A stretch of 64,000 nt of DNA from assembly GCF_003937945.1 (NCBI RefSeq), contig NZ_RSEC01000008.1, positions 209,506 through 273,505 of the forward strand, in the 5' to 3' direction. The DNA is from Amycolatopsis eburnea. Its GTDB lineage: Bacteria; Actinomycetota; Actinomycetes; Mycobacteriales; Pseudonocardiaceae. The translations under genes were made by a program, and so were the position numbers. Below are positions 30,328 to 39,100 of this stretch, piece by piece (positions within the stretch are counted from its first letter, which is position 1; each line of letters begins with the position of its first letter). Under the pieces are notes generated by a model that saw nothing but the letters and a program-made list of their open reading frames with translations, was not told the origin of the DNA and did not search any database.

Positions 30328-30588
30328 CCGTCCCCCTCACGTCGTCCCCCGCGCCCCGCCCGGCCGGGCGGCACCGCCAGGTTATCGGCCACCGGCGGCG
30401 GTGCGTTTCCTTCGGTTTACCCCGGGCGATCGAAAAGACCGAAGATCGCCTACTCCGCGTTAGTCAATCAAGGAGATTCACTCGTCAATATAACCCGATC
30501 GGGTGGCACACTCGACGGTCGAAGTGACGTCGCCGAATTGCCGGATCGGACTCCTCACCCCGCGCCGCACGAGCGATCTTCGTCGGCT

Positions 30589-30594
30589 TAGTCT
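30589..30594 (+). promoter_or_regulatory. -10 element (TAGTCT) of the second DUF6541 gene
   Basis: 5 nt before GTG 30600. The 272-bp gap 30328-30599 also contains a locally AT-rich patch (about 30400-30545) and the palindrome CCCGATCGGG. Confidence 0.45.
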
Positions 30595-30599
30595 CCACC

Positions 30600-32486
30600 G
30601 TGCTTTCCGTCTGTACCGCCATTGTCGTCATCGCCGTCCCGGGACTGCTGATCGGTCTCGCGGCCGGCTTGCGCGGCTGGGCACTGGCCGGACTGGCGCC
30701 CTTGGCGAGCTACGCGGTCGGCGGCCTGACCGGACCGTGGACCGCGGCGCTGGGAGTGCCCTTCACCGCGCTGACCTACGCCGTTTCCACCGTCGTTTTC
30801 GCCGCGGTCGCGTTCGGTGCCCGGAAACTGGCGGTGCGCCGCCGTCCGCCGGAGCCGGAGCCCGGGTTGTGGGCGCGCCGCGGGCACCTCGCGGTGGTGG
30901 CGTGCCTGCTCGCCGCGGCCGCGGTCGGCATGGCCGCGGCCCTGCTCGGGATGGGCCGGCTCGGCGCGCTGCCGCAGGGCTTCGACGCGGTCTACCACGG
31001 CAACGCGGTCCGCTACATCGCCGACACCGGCGACGGCGGCCTGTTCGGCACCGGCCACGTGAACTGGTACGGCGACGCGGCGCCGGTGTTCTACCCGAAC
31101 GGGTACCACCTGCTGGCCTCGGTGACGTACCGGCTGAGCGGGGCGTCGATCCCGGAGACGCTGGACGCGAACACCGTGCTGCTGCCCGGCTTGCTCGCGT
31201 TGTCGCTGGTGACGCTGGTGCGGGAGTTCCGCGGCCGCGCGGTGCTGGCCGGCGCGGTGGCGCTGACGGCGGTGGCGCCGGTGATGGGCGTCTACGAGTC
31301 GATGGACCGCGGCCCGCTGCTGCCGTTCGCGCTGGGCGTGGCGCTGACGCCGCTGGGCGCGGTGGCGCTGCACCGGTACCTGGAGCGGGCCGCGCCGGAC
31401 ACCGGGTTCGTGCTGGTGCTGGCGGCGGTGGGTCTGCTGTGCGTGCACTCGTCGACGTTGTTCGGCGGGATCCTGTTCGCCGGGCCGGTGCTGGTGCAGC
31501 GCTGGCTCACGGCGTGGCGCCGGATCGGCCGCGACCTGCTCGCGCTGCTGCCGATCGCGCTGGTGTCCCTGGTGGTGGCGTGGCTGCAGCTGTCGGGCGC
31601 GCTGGGCCTGGCCAACGGCGCGGTGCCGTACTACGGCTGGCCGAGCGAGTACCGCGCGACGACGGCGCTGGGCGCGCTGCTGGGGTTCCAGCACTTCGAG
31701 CCGCACCCGCAGATCTGGCTGTCCGTGGCGTTGTTCCTGGGCATCGTGTTCTTCGCCAGGGCGGGCGCGCTGCGCTGGATCGGCCTGACGGCGGCGGTGA
31801 CGGGCCTGGCGTACATCGCGGTGGCCTCGTCGAACGCCCCGCTCGTGATGGCGCTGTCCCGCCCGTGGTGGGACGACCCGTACCGCTTCTTCTCGATGGC
31901 GGCGATCCCGTTGTCCGTCCTGGCCGCGCACGGCCTGGCGTCGACGCAGGCGTGGCTGCGCGACCGCCTGCCCGCCCGGATCCCGGCGGTCGCGACCGCG
32001 GTGGTGGTGCTGCTGGGGTTCGCGCTGCTGTCGAACGGCCTGTACGTCCGCTCCAACGCCGCCCGCGTGTACACCGGTTACCAGGCGGCGGACCCGGCGA
32101 AGCTGCGCACGACCCCCGGGGAGATCGCCGCGATGGCGGAACTCGGCCGGCTCGCGCGCCGGGGAGAGTGGGCGATGAACGACCGTTTCGACGGAACGGC
32201 GTGGACCTATGCTTTGTCGGGTATTCGCACGGTCGCCGGGCATTTCGACGAAACTTTGCCGCCTTCGGACGCGCGGTTGCTGGCGGATCGGTTCAGGGAT
32301 TACGAGACCGACCCCGAGGTGCGCGCCGCGGTCCGGCGGTTGAACGTCCATTGGGTGATTCTGGGCAAACCGTCCACGGAGCCGGGAAAGCCTTATCAGG
32401 CGGGGTTGATCGGATTGGCGGGCGCGCCGTTCTTGTCGGAGGTTTACCGCAACTCGGACGCGGTGATCTACCGGCTGGTGGCTTGA
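30600..32486 (+). CDS. DUF6541 family polytopic membrane protein, copy 2
   Basis: 628 aa paralogue of the protein at 22595: shared FDAVYHGNAVRYIADTGDGG, VNWYGDAAPVFYPNGYH, LSRPWWDDPYRFF and NDRFDGTAWTYALSG, plus the YRLVA-type end. The two copies diverge mostly in membrane helices, so the duplication looks old. The last 270 bases use noticeably more A/T at third positions than the rest. GTG 30600 is supported by the adjacent -10. A glycosyltransferase role is inferred from topology only. Confidence 0.75.
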   Translation: MLSVCTAIVVIAVPGLLIGLAAGLRGWALAGLAPLASYAVGGLTGPWTAALGVPFTALTYAVSTVVFAAVAFGARKLAVRRRPPEPEPGLWARRGHLAVVACLLAAAAVGMAAALLGMGRLGALPQGFDAVYHGNAVRYIADTGDGGLFGTGHVNWYGDAAPVFYPNGYHLLASVTYRLSGASIPETLDANTVLLPGLLALSLVTLVREFRGRAVLAGAVALTAVAPVMGVYESMDRGPLLPFALGVALTPLGAVALHRYLERAAPDTGFVLVLAAVGLLCVHSSTLFGGILFAGPVLVQRWLTAWRRIGRDLLALLPIALVSLVVAWLQLSGALGLANGAVPYYGWPSEYRATTALGALLGFQHFEPHPQIWLSVALFLGIVFFARAGALRWIGLTAAVTGLAYIAVASSNAPLVMALSRPWWDDPYRFFSMAAIPLSVLAAHGLASTQAWLRDRLPARIPAVATAVVVLLGFALLSNGLYVRSNAARVYTGYQAADPAKLRTTPGEIAAMAELGRLARRGEWAMNDRFDGTAWTYALSGIRTVAGHFDETLPPSDARLLADRFRDYETDPEVRAAVRRLNVHWVILGKPSTEPGKPYQAGLIGLAGAPFLSEVYRNSDAVIYRLVA

Positions 32487-32487
32487 G

Positions 32488-32528
32488 TTGTCCACAGGTG
32501 CGTAGCCCTGTGGACAACCTGTGGGCAA
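32488..32528. other. Cluster of three DnaA-box sequences; also a hairpin
   Basis: TTGTCCACA at 32488-32496 (+), its inverted copy TGTGGACAA at 32509-32517 (-), and TGTGGGCAA at 32520-32528 (- strand, one mismatch). TTGTCCACA is the actinobacterial DnaA-box consensus. The first two boxes extend to 10-bp arms around a 10-nt loop, so the site could also terminate transcription between the convergent genes ending at 32486 and 32592. Confidence 0.6.
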
Positions 32529-32591
32529 CTCTGCGGGCGGGCCGGTGGAGTCGGATCGGCGCGGCGGGGTCCCGGCGGTGGGCAGCTCCGG

Positions 32592-33560
32592 TCAGGCGGC
32601 GGTGGTCACCGGGCGGGTGGAGCGGGCCGCCACCGCGGCGATGCCCGCGGTCAGGAGGTCGGCGACCGTGAACATCACGCGGGAGGCGACCGCGAAGGCC
32701 GTGGCCTGGCCGACCGTCAGGCCGCTCGCCGTCAGGACCGCGACCTGGGCGACCTCGCGGACGCCGACGCCGCTGGGGAGGATGAACGCGAACGTGCCGA
32801 CCGTCATCGCCACCGCCATCGCGCCCACGCAGAGCACGAAGCCGCTGAAGCCCGGGGTGCCGACCGAGTTGGCCAGCAGCCAGAGGTGGATGCCCTGCAG
32901 GCACCACGCCGCCGTCGAGGCGCCGAAGACCTTGCCGACCACCTTCCAGCCCAGCGGGTGGGCCAGCGGCGGGCGGCGTAGGACGCGCAGCACCAGCGAC
33001 GTGCCCCAGGTCAGGACCTTCGGGTGCAGCATCGCCAGTCCGACCGGGATGAGCACGAACAGCCACAGCGCGCGCGGGCTGTTGCTGAACACCGCCGGCG
33101 CCGCCAGGAGCGACACCACCAGGGCCGAGACCACGCCCACGCCCAGCTGGATCAGGGAACCGGTGAAGATGCGGGCTCTGGCCAGGCCCGCCTTGCGGCC
33201 GAGCTCCATCTGCAGGAGGTACGCCCACACCGAGCCCGGGACGTACTTGCCGAGCGAGCCGACCAGGCAGATCTGGGCGCCGCGGGCGTAGCCGATCGGC
33301 TTGCCGAGGTCGTCGACCATCACCTGCCAGCCCCAGGTCGACACCATGATCGCCGCGACCAGGGCGAGCAGGCTCAGCAGTGACGACTGCCAGGCGACGT
33401 CGCGCAGGGTGTGCCAGAACTCGCCCCAGTTCGAGGCGAGCTGCTTGGCCGCGAAGCCGATGACCAGCAGGATCGCGACCCATCTGACGACGTCGAGGAC
33501 CTTCGCCTTGGTGGACTTCGGCGGCTTGCCGGGGGCCGGCAAGTCCTCAACTGTCGTCAT
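32592..33560 (-). CDS. Flippase-like membrane protein (LPG_synthase_TM/YbhN family)
   Basis: 322 aa with about eight helices and family motifs GSLGKYVPGSVWAY and ILPSGVGVREVA. The family covers the membrane part of lysylphosphatidylglycerol synthases and standalone proteins next to glycan genes. It is the last gene of the LpxA/ACP/LuxCE operon (12 nt after luxC), which suggests it moves the lipid- or acyl-modified product across the membrane; this is inference. ATG 33560 follows GAGGAG. Confidence 0.72.
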   Translation of the reverse strand: MTTVEDLPAPGKPPKSTKAKVLDVVRWVAILLVIGFAAKQLASNWGEFWHTLRDVAWQSSLLSLLALVAAIMVSTWGWQVMVDDLGKPIGYARGAQICLVGSLGKYVPGSVWAYLLQMELGRKAGLARARIFTGSLIQLGVGVVSALVVSLLAAPAVFSNSPRALWLFVLIPVGLAMLHPKVLTWGTSLVLRVLRRPPLAHPLGWKVVGKVFGASTAAWCLQGIHLWLLANSVGTPGFSGFVLCVGAMAVAMTVGTFAFILPSGVGVREVAQVAVLTASGLTVGQATAFAVASRVMFTVADLLTAGIAAVAARSTRPVTTAA

Positions 33561-33572
33561 CGACGGGTCTCC

Positions 33573-34817
33573 TCAGGCCTGCACCGTGACCAGGCGGCTG
33601 AACTCGGAGAGCAGATCGTAACCGTCCCAGACCGCCGAGAACGTCAGGGCGCTGCCGAACGGCACGATCCGGTCGACTCCGCGACCGGCCAGCTCGTGTG
33701 CGAACGCCGTCAGCTCTTCGGTGGTAAAGCCGAATTGGCTGACCGTCTGGTCCTTGCGGAGCACGATCGGCACCAGATCGGACAAAGTGGACACCCGGGC
33801 GTTGGCGAAGGTGCCCGCGCCGAGCCACTCGCGGGGCAGCACCGCCGGGTCGGCCAGCTCGAGGGTCGCCAGGCCGTTGCCCTGGAAGGCGATCTCCTTG
33901 ACCAGGCCGTCGACCGCCGCGCCGTACGCCGACACGCGCTTCTGGACGGCCATCGCGGGCTCCGTGACGTGCTGTTTCACCGCCAGCACCTCGGCCAGCA
34001 GGGTGCGGAACTCCTGGCCGGCTTCGCGCGCGCCGGACTCGTCGCCGACCCAGAACACCGCGCGCGGCGAGGAGCAGGCGGCCTGGTCGAACCAGTACGA
34101 GTCGTTGTAGAAGCCCTCGGCTGCCGCGCGACGCTCTTCCGGCGACGCTCGCTGCCAGCCCGCCACCGAAGCGACGGCGAAGGACGAGCGGTCCGGGAAC
34201 GTCAGGTCACGGGCGTGCGGCGCGAGCGGGTACTTCCGCAGCGCCGCGACCGAACTGTCGCCGCCCCAGATGACGCGCAGGTCGGCGGCCAGGGACAGGG
34301 CGCCGCTCACCTCGTCGCTGCGGTCGTAGGTGACCATGCGCTGGGTCGCCGTGACGGCCTCCGCGACCGAAGCGTCCACTTCGGACAACGCGGCGTTCAG
34401 CGCTTCCAGCACCGCCTCGGCGGCGCCCGCCGACCGCGACGAGACGCGGACGACGTTGTGGTTGCCCGCCAGTGCCGAGAGTGCCCATGAGTAGACGAAG
34501 ATCGTGTCGACGTTCGCCGGCGGCACGTGGAACACCAGCCCGCGCGGGAACCGCAGCGCATTGCCCGAAGTGTCCAGAGTGGACAACGCCTTGGCGATCT
34601 CGCCCTTGCGCAGGAAGAAGCCGAGCGACGCCAGCTCGGGGAACCGGCGCGCGGTGGCCGGGGCGAGCAGCTTGCGGGCGAACTTCGTGACGAACTCGAC
34701 GATCCGCGGGTCGCCGACCTTCAACCGCCCACCCGGTGGCTCGGTGCGCAGCTGCGAGACCAGGTCGCCGACCGAAACGGCGTCCGACAGGGGGAAACGC
34801 TGGGTCAAGGACGTCAT
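33573..34817 (-). CDS. LuxC-like acyl-CoA/acyl-protein reductase
   Basis: 414 aa aldehyde-dehydrogenase-fold protein of the LuxC family with catalytic Cys248 in FDQAACSSPR, the family signature. LuxC accepts the acyl group from a LuxE partner and reduces it with NADPH to an aldehyde. ATG 34817 overlaps the luxE-like stop (ATGA). No luciferase genes occur nearby, so a role in bioluminescence is unlikely; linkage to ACP and LpxA points to making or modifying an acyl group on a glycan precursor. Confidence 0.82.
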   Translation of the reverse strand: MTSLTQRFPLSDAVSVGDLVSQLRTEPPGGRLKVGDPRIVEFVTKFARKLLAPATARRFPELASLGFFLRKGEIAKALSTLDTSGNALRFPRGLVFHVPPANVDTIFVYSWALSALAGNHNVVRVSSRSAGAAEAVLEALNAALSEVDASVAEAVTATQRMVTYDRSDEVSGALSLAADLRVIWGGDSSVAALRKYPLAPHARDLTFPDRSSFAVASVAGWQRASPEERRAAAEGFYNDSYWFDQAACSSPRAVFWVGDESGAREAGQEFRTLLAEVLAVKQHVTEPAMAVQKRVSAYGAAVDGLVKEIAFQGNGLATLELADPAVLPREWLGAGTFANARVSTLSDLVPIVLRKDQTVSQFGFTTEELTAFAHELAGRGVDRIVPFGSALTFSAVWDGYDLLSEFSRLVTVQA

Positions 34818-35866
34818 GCCGCCGCTCCCGAGAAGGTGTCCGAGCAGCCGCGGGCCTCGGCCTTGGGCAGCCGGCCCAGCACGGAGAAGTGCTTGCCCGG
34901 CCAGTCGCCGTCGTCGATGCCGTTGTAGACGCCGAGGTCTTCGGTGAGCAGCACGTGGCCCGGGTACGACTTCGGCAGCGTCGAGACGACCTCGATCACG
35001 CCCGGCTCGCCGACCGGCTGCTCCTCCCACGTCTCCGGGTTCCGGATCACGACGTCGGCGAAGTCCGGGCAGTACAGCGAGTTGCCGGACGGGCCTTCGA
35101 GGAACACGGTGCCGATCTGCTCGATCATCCCGTAGTAGTTGTGGATCCGGGTGAGCCCGGTGTCCTCTTTGAACCGCCGGCGGAACTCGGTGTTGTCCAC
35201 CGCGCGGTCGATCAGCTTCTTCCAGCCGCCGCTGTGGATCAGGATGCCGTTCGACAGGTCGAGGCCGTTGTCCCGCGCGACCTCGTAGAGGTACAGCCAC
35301 ACCATGAACGTGAAGCCGAAGATCAGGAAGGGCTTGTCGCCGTACTCGGCCAGGAACTTCTTGACGGCTTCGACGTCCGGCTCGTCGTTCTCGTCGAGCA
35401 CGTACGTGTGCTTGCGCCCGAAGTTCGCCATGCCCAGCACGCCCGCGCCGCGCGCGGAGAACGAGCGGCGGTTCTTGATGATGCCGATGGTGTCGACCAT
35501 CAGCATCGGCAGCCGCTCGCCGCCGAGGACCTCCTGCAGGGTGGCGCCGAGCTGCTTGGTCTGCGCGCCCGCCGCCTCCTTGTCCAGGTAGATCCGCGAC
35601 GCGCCGGCGCCGGTCGTGCCCGACGACGTCAGCGTCTTGAAGACCTCGCTGTCCGGCACCGACTTGAGGTCGTGCGTCTTGAACATCCGCACCGGCAGCC
35701 ACGGCAGGTCGGCGATCGAGCCGAAAGTCGCGTCCGGCGCGATTCCCAGCGACGCCAGGATGCGTTCGTAGCCTTCGGAATTCGCCCGGTGGTGGGCCGT
35801 CAGCGAGGCGAGTTCGGGCAGCAGCAAGGCTTCCCGGTCGCCCTGCGACCGCGTGAACACACTCAT
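34814..35866 (-). CDS. LuxE-like acyl-protein synthetase
   Basis: 350 aa adenylating enzyme of the LuxE family, with the ATP-binding LTSSGTTGAGASRIY and the later IHNYYGMIEQIGTVF block. The family activates a carboxylate as acyl-AMP and passes it to a cysteine and then to LuxC. It overlaps both neighbours by 4 nt. ATG 35866 is preceded by GGAGGGG. Together with the separate AMP-ligase upstream, the operon contains two carboxylate-activating enzymes. Confidence 0.85.
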   Translation of the reverse strand: MSVFTRSQGDREALLLPELASLTAHHRANSEGYERILASLGIAPDATFGSIADLPWLPVRMFKTHDLKSVPDSEVFKTLTSSGTTGAGASRIYLDKEAAGAQTKQLGATLQEVLGGERLPMLMVDTIGIIKNRRSFSARGAGVLGMANFGRKHTYVLDENDEPDVEAVKKFLAEYGDKPFLIFGFTFMVWLYLYEVARDNGLDLSNGILIHSGGWKKLIDRAVDNTEFRRRFKEDTGLTRIHNYYGMIEQIGTVFLEGPSGNSLYCPDFADVVIRNPETWEEQPVGEPGVIEVVSTLPKSYPGHVLLTEDLGVYNGIDDGDWPGKHFSVLGRLPKAEARGCSDTFSGAAA

Positions 35867-37257
35867 ACCCGCCCCTCCAAGGTCCGGTAGTCGATCTTGC
35901 CGCTGGCCAGCAGCGGCACGGTTTCGATCGGGCGCACGTCGAAGCCGCTGGCGTGCAGGTGCAGCCGCTCGGACAGCGCCCGCGACGCGTCCTTGCAGAT
36001 GTCCTTGTCGACACCCTCGGCGAACAGCACGACCTTGTCGCCGGCGGCGACGGCCGCCACCACGTCGATCCCGACCGCCGCGGTGCGCACGGCTTGCTCG
36101 AGGTCGTCGAGGCTGACGCGGTTGCCGAACACCTTGCCGATGCGCTTGAGCCGCCCGGTGATGAACAGGTACCCGTCTTCGTCGAGGTACCCGAGGTCAC
36201 CGGTGGCGAGCACGCCGCCGTATTCGTCGCCCTTGGCCAGGCCGGACTCGTCGTCCGCGTAACCCAGCATCACATTGGGCCCACGGTAGACGACCTCACC
36301 GACAATTTTCGGGTGCGTGGTCTCCGAACCGTCGTCGCGACGGACCGCGAACTTCCCGCCCGGCAGCGCCGGCCCGGCGGAACCGAGCTTTTCGGCCAGT
36401 CTTTCGGCGGGCACCGTCGTCATCCGCGGCGAGGCCTCGGTCTGGCCGTACATGACGTACATCCGGCCGCCGACCGCGAGCATCTTCTCGTTGAACTCGG
36501 CGACCAGCTCGTCGCGCAGCTTCCCGCCGGCCTGCGTCAGCGTGCGCAGCGTCGGGTACTTCGCGGGGTCGAACTTGAGCCGCCGCAGCATTTCGTAGTG
36601 GTACGGGACGCCCGAGAGGGACGTGACGCCGTAGGTGTTGACCGCGTCCCAGAAGCCGCGGCCGAGCACGCCGGACGGCTCGATGACGATGGTCGCGTCC
36701 CGCACCAGGTGCGAGTTCAGCACCGACAGGCCGTAGCTGTAGTGCAGCGGCAGGCAGGTGGGCGCGACCTCGTCGGCGTCGATGCGCAGCACCTGCGCGA
36801 TGGCGTCGGCGTTGGCCAGGATCGCCTGCCGCGAAAGCCGCACGAGCTTGGGGTTGCCGGTCGACCCGCTGGTCGGCAGCAGGACGGCGAGGTCGGGGTG
36901 CGGCCGCACGCCCTCGGCGGAGTCCCGGACCCAGTCCGCGCCCCGCACGGTGTAGCCGGCCGGCGCGTCGCCCGAAGCCGACAGCACCGCCGCCGGCCGG
37001 AAGCGCGAGACCAGCCCGGCCAGCACGTCGGCGTCCAGCGCCGGGTCGATCAGCGCGATCGCCCGGCCGGATTCGACCGCGCCGAGGTAGGTCAGCACGC
37101 TCGGCAGGTCGACCGACATCCGGGCGAACACGACGCCGACCGGCAGCTCGGCCAGCTCTTCCATGCGCTTGCCGACCTCGGCCGACAGTTCCGCGCCCGC
37201 CAGCGTGCGGCCCCCGGCCACATCGACCAGCCGGGCTCCCGCACCCAACAGCGTCAC
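35863..37257 (-). CDS. AMP-forming acyl ligase (ANL superfamily)
   Basis: 464 aa, slightly short for the family. Core motifs: A3 LLPTSGSTGNPKLVR, A5 MYGQTEASPRM, A7/A8 ATGDLGYLDEDGYLFITGR and the C-terminal catalytic lysine in LASGKIDYR. A carboxylic acid is activated and presumably loaded onto the ACP encoded two genes upstream. The GTG at 37257 overlaps the SDR stop (GTGA). The acid substrate cannot be read from the sequence. Confidence 0.85.
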   Translation of the reverse strand: MTLLGAGARLVDVAGGRTLAGAELSAEVGKRMEELAELPVGVVFARMSVDLPSVLTYLGAVESGRAIALIDPALDADVLAGLVSRFRPAAVLSASGDAPAGYTVRGADWVRDSAEGVRPHPDLAVLLPTSGSTGNPKLVRLSRQAILANADAIAQVLRIDADEVAPTCLPLHYSYGLSVLNSHLVRDATIVIEPSGVLGRGFWDAVNTYGVTSLSGVPYHYEMLRRLKFDPAKYPTLRTLTQAGGKLRDELVAEFNEKMLAVGGRMYVMYGQTEASPRMTTVPAERLAEKLGSAGPALPGGKFAVRRDDGSETTHPKIVGEVVYRGPNVMLGYADDESGLAKGDEYGGVLATGDLGYLDEDGYLFITGRLKRIGKVFGNRVSLDDLEQAVRTAAVGIDVVAAVAAGDKVVLFAEGVDKDICKDASRALSERLHLHASGFDVRPIETVPLLASGKIDYRTLEGRV

Positions 37258-37982
37258 AACACCAAGCCTCCGTCGACGCCCAGCACCTGCCCGGTGATGA
37301 ACGACGCTTCATCACTCACCAGGAACCGGATCGCGTTCGCCACTTCTTCCGCGCGGCCGAGGCGCCCGAGCGGCGTCTTGCCGGCGTTCTCCGCCTTCGC
37401 GTCCTCGCTCAGGCCCGCGGTCAGATCGGTCTCGATCACGCCCGGCGCGACCGCGTTGACGCGGATGCCGGACCGGCCGAGCTCCTTCGCCGCCGACCGC
37501 GCGATGTTCGCCACCGCCGCCTTCGAGGCCGCGTACACGGTCTGACCGGCGCTGCCGTGCTCGCCGACGATCGAGGCGAGCACGACGATCGAGCCGGTCT
37601 TCTTCCGCAGCATCGCCCGGGCCGCGGCCTGGACGGTGTGCAGCGTGCCGGCGACGTTCGTGCTCAGCGTCGTGTCGACCAGCTCTTCCTTGATCATGCC
37701 GAGGAGCGCGTCCTCCATGATCCCGGCGTTCGCGACGACGATGTCGAGCTTGCCGTGCTCCTTGGCGACACCCCGGACGACCGTCGAGACCGCTTTCGCG
37801 TCGGTGACGTCCAAGGCGAGACCGGAAGCGCCCACGGAGGCTGCCGCTTCCTTGGCGCGGGCCTCGTCGCGCCCGGTGAGCACCACCGTCGCGCCCGCCT
37901 CCACCAGAGCGCGGGCGGTGGCCAGGCCGATCCCCCGCGTCCCGCCGGTGACGAGCGCGACGCGACCGGAAAGATCAGTCAT
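37254..37982 (-). CDS. FabG-like short-chain dehydrogenase
   Basis: 242 aa classical SDR: TGGTRGIGLATA (12-23), NAG, catalytic Ser and YAASK. It ends like 3-oxoacyl-ACP reductases (FITGQVLGVDGGLVL). Next to an ACP, the natural proposal is reduction of a beta-ketoacyl-ACP to a 3-hydroxyacyl-ACP, which is the usual acyl donor of LpxA enzymes. Overlaps the ACP gene by 8 nt and the ligase gene by 4 nt. Confidence 0.85.
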   Translation of the reverse strand: MTDLSGRVALVTGGTRGIGLATARALVEAGATVVLTGRDEARAKEAAASVGASGLALDVTDAKAVSTVVRGVAKEHGKLDIVVANAGIMEDALLGMIKEELVDTTLSTNVAGTLHTVQAAARAMLRKKTGSIVVLASIVGEHGSAGQTVYAASKAAVANIARSAAKELGRSGIRVNAVAPGVIETDLTAGLSEDAKAENAGKTPLGRLGRAEEVANAIRFLVSDEASFITGQVLGVDGGLVL

Positions 37983-38220
37983 TCTTCGACTGGAGCTCGG
38001 TGACCATGTCCACGGCGACCTTGAAGCTCGACATGTCGATGACCTGGTCGGTGTCGAACTCGACGTCGAACTCGTCCTCGATGGCCGCGACCAGCGCCAT
38101 GTGGCCGACCGAGTCCCACGCCTCGAGGTCGCGGTACTTCAGGTTCTCGACGTCCACGTCGCCGTCGAGGTCCAGCGCCTCGACGAAGACCTCGCGCAGC
38201 TTGGGGGCGACATCCGCCAT
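37975..38220 (-). CDS. Acyl carrier protein
   Basis: 81 aa acidic helical protein with phosphopantetheine attachment Ser37 in AWDSVGHMALV, the canonical DS[LV] context. It is a dedicated ACP, distinct from fatty-acid-synthase ACPs in lacking their DSLDTVEL helix. ATG 38220 follows AGGAG. It lies directly after the LpxA-like gene (11 nt), supporting acyl-ACP as the acyl donor. Confidence 0.88.
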   Translation of the reverse strand: MADVAPKLREVFVEALDLDGDVDVENLKYRDLEAWDSVGHMALVAAIEDEFDVEFDTDQVIDMSSFKVAVDMVTELQSKND

Positions 38221-38231
38221 GTTCGTGACTC

Positions 38232-38951
38232 CTAGTGCTCGTCGCGCGGGCGAGCGTCCCACGCCTTTACCAAGGTAGAGAGGTCGCCGGGCAGCGTGAC
38301 GTCCGGGAGACCTTCCTTGCCCTTCAGCCACGGCCCGAGGGCTTCGATCGTCTCCTCGTCGAGACCGCGGCGGGACAGGCCGACGACGTTGACGCCGGTG
38401 ACGCGGGCCGGGTTGCCGACCGCGATGGTGAACGCGCCGATCTCGCGGCGCACCGCGGAGCCCATGCCGATCATCGCGCCGGGGCCGATCACGACCTTCT
38501 GGTGCAGGATCGCGCCCATGCCGAGGTTGGCGCCGTCCCAGATGTGGCAGTGGCCACCCGTGACGGCGTTCGAGGCGATCGTCACGGCGTCGCCGACCAG
38601 GCAGTCGTGCGCGACGTGGGAGTTGCGGAGGTAGTAGCCGTCGCTGCCGATCGTCGTTGTCCGCCAGGTCCCTTGGTGGACACTCACGTACTCGCGGAGG
38701 CGGTTGCGGCTGCCGATGACCACGCCGTGGCCGTCGTGATCCGGATCACCGACGGGAGCCTCGTCCCACGCCGCGGGGTGCGGGCGGCCGCGGTCCTCGC
38801 CGGGCGTGCCGATCGTCACGTGCGGGCCGATCCAGTTGCCGTCGCCGATGCGCGTGGGCCCGACGATCACCGCGAACGGCCCGATGACGTTGTCCTCGCC
38901 GAGTTCGACGCCTTCGCCGATGACGGCGGTCGGGTGGATGCGGTTGGCCAC
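38232..38951 (-). CDS. LpxA-like acyl-ACP:sugar-nucleotide acyltransferase
   Basis: 239 aa left-handed beta-helix protein (hexapeptide repeats from [13 protein letters not shown] onward). It aligns with E. coli LpxA along most of its length: [24 protein letters not shown] and [12 protein letters not shown]112, H115, H134 and H150 correspond to LpxA H122, H125 (catalytic), H144 and H160; R194-R195 match the LpxA Arg pair. An insertion of about 20 residues (50-75) is peculiar to this protein. It heads the ACP/ligase/LuxEC operon. GTG 38951 gives the full N-terminal repeat. The sugar acceptor is unknown; lipid A is not expected. Confidence 0.82.
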   Translation of the reverse strand: MANRIHPTAVIGEGVELGEDNVIGPFAVIVGPTRIGDGNWIGPHVTIGTPGEDRGRPHPAAWDEAPVGDPDHDGHGVVIGSRNRLREYVSVHQGTWRTTTIGSDGYYLRNSHVAHDCLVGDAVTIASNAVTGGHCHIWDGANLGMGAILHQKVVIGPGAMIGMGSAVRREIGAFTIAVGNPARVTGVNVVGLSRRGLDEETIEALGPWLKGKEGLPDVTLPGDLSTLVKAWDARPRDEH

Positions 38952-39100
38952 GGGTGGTCGTCCGTTCGTCGGCGGCTGGGTACTGGGCGTGCTACCGCGC
39001 CCGGTAACGTGTGGCCCGCGTTGTTGCAGGGCGGCCGGGCGCAGAACCGGCGGCTCACTGTACCGGACGCGCCGAAATCGCCTGCCGAGAGAGACTGCCC

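Noticed and set aside
32488..32528. DnaA boxes as the chromosomal origin
   Set aside because: Only three boxes, no dnaA/dnaN/gyrB neighbourhood and no long AT-rich unwinding region.
33573..35866. LuxC/LuxE as part of a bioluminescence operon
   Set aside because: No luciferase (LuxAB) or LuxD; the LLM-fold protein at 24741 is 8 kb away, in another unit, and looks like an F420-dependent oxidoreductase.
38232..38951. LpxA homologue as evidence for lipid A and an outer membrane
   Set aside because: No other lipid A genes are seen and the surrounding genes define an arabinogalactan-type actinomycete wall.
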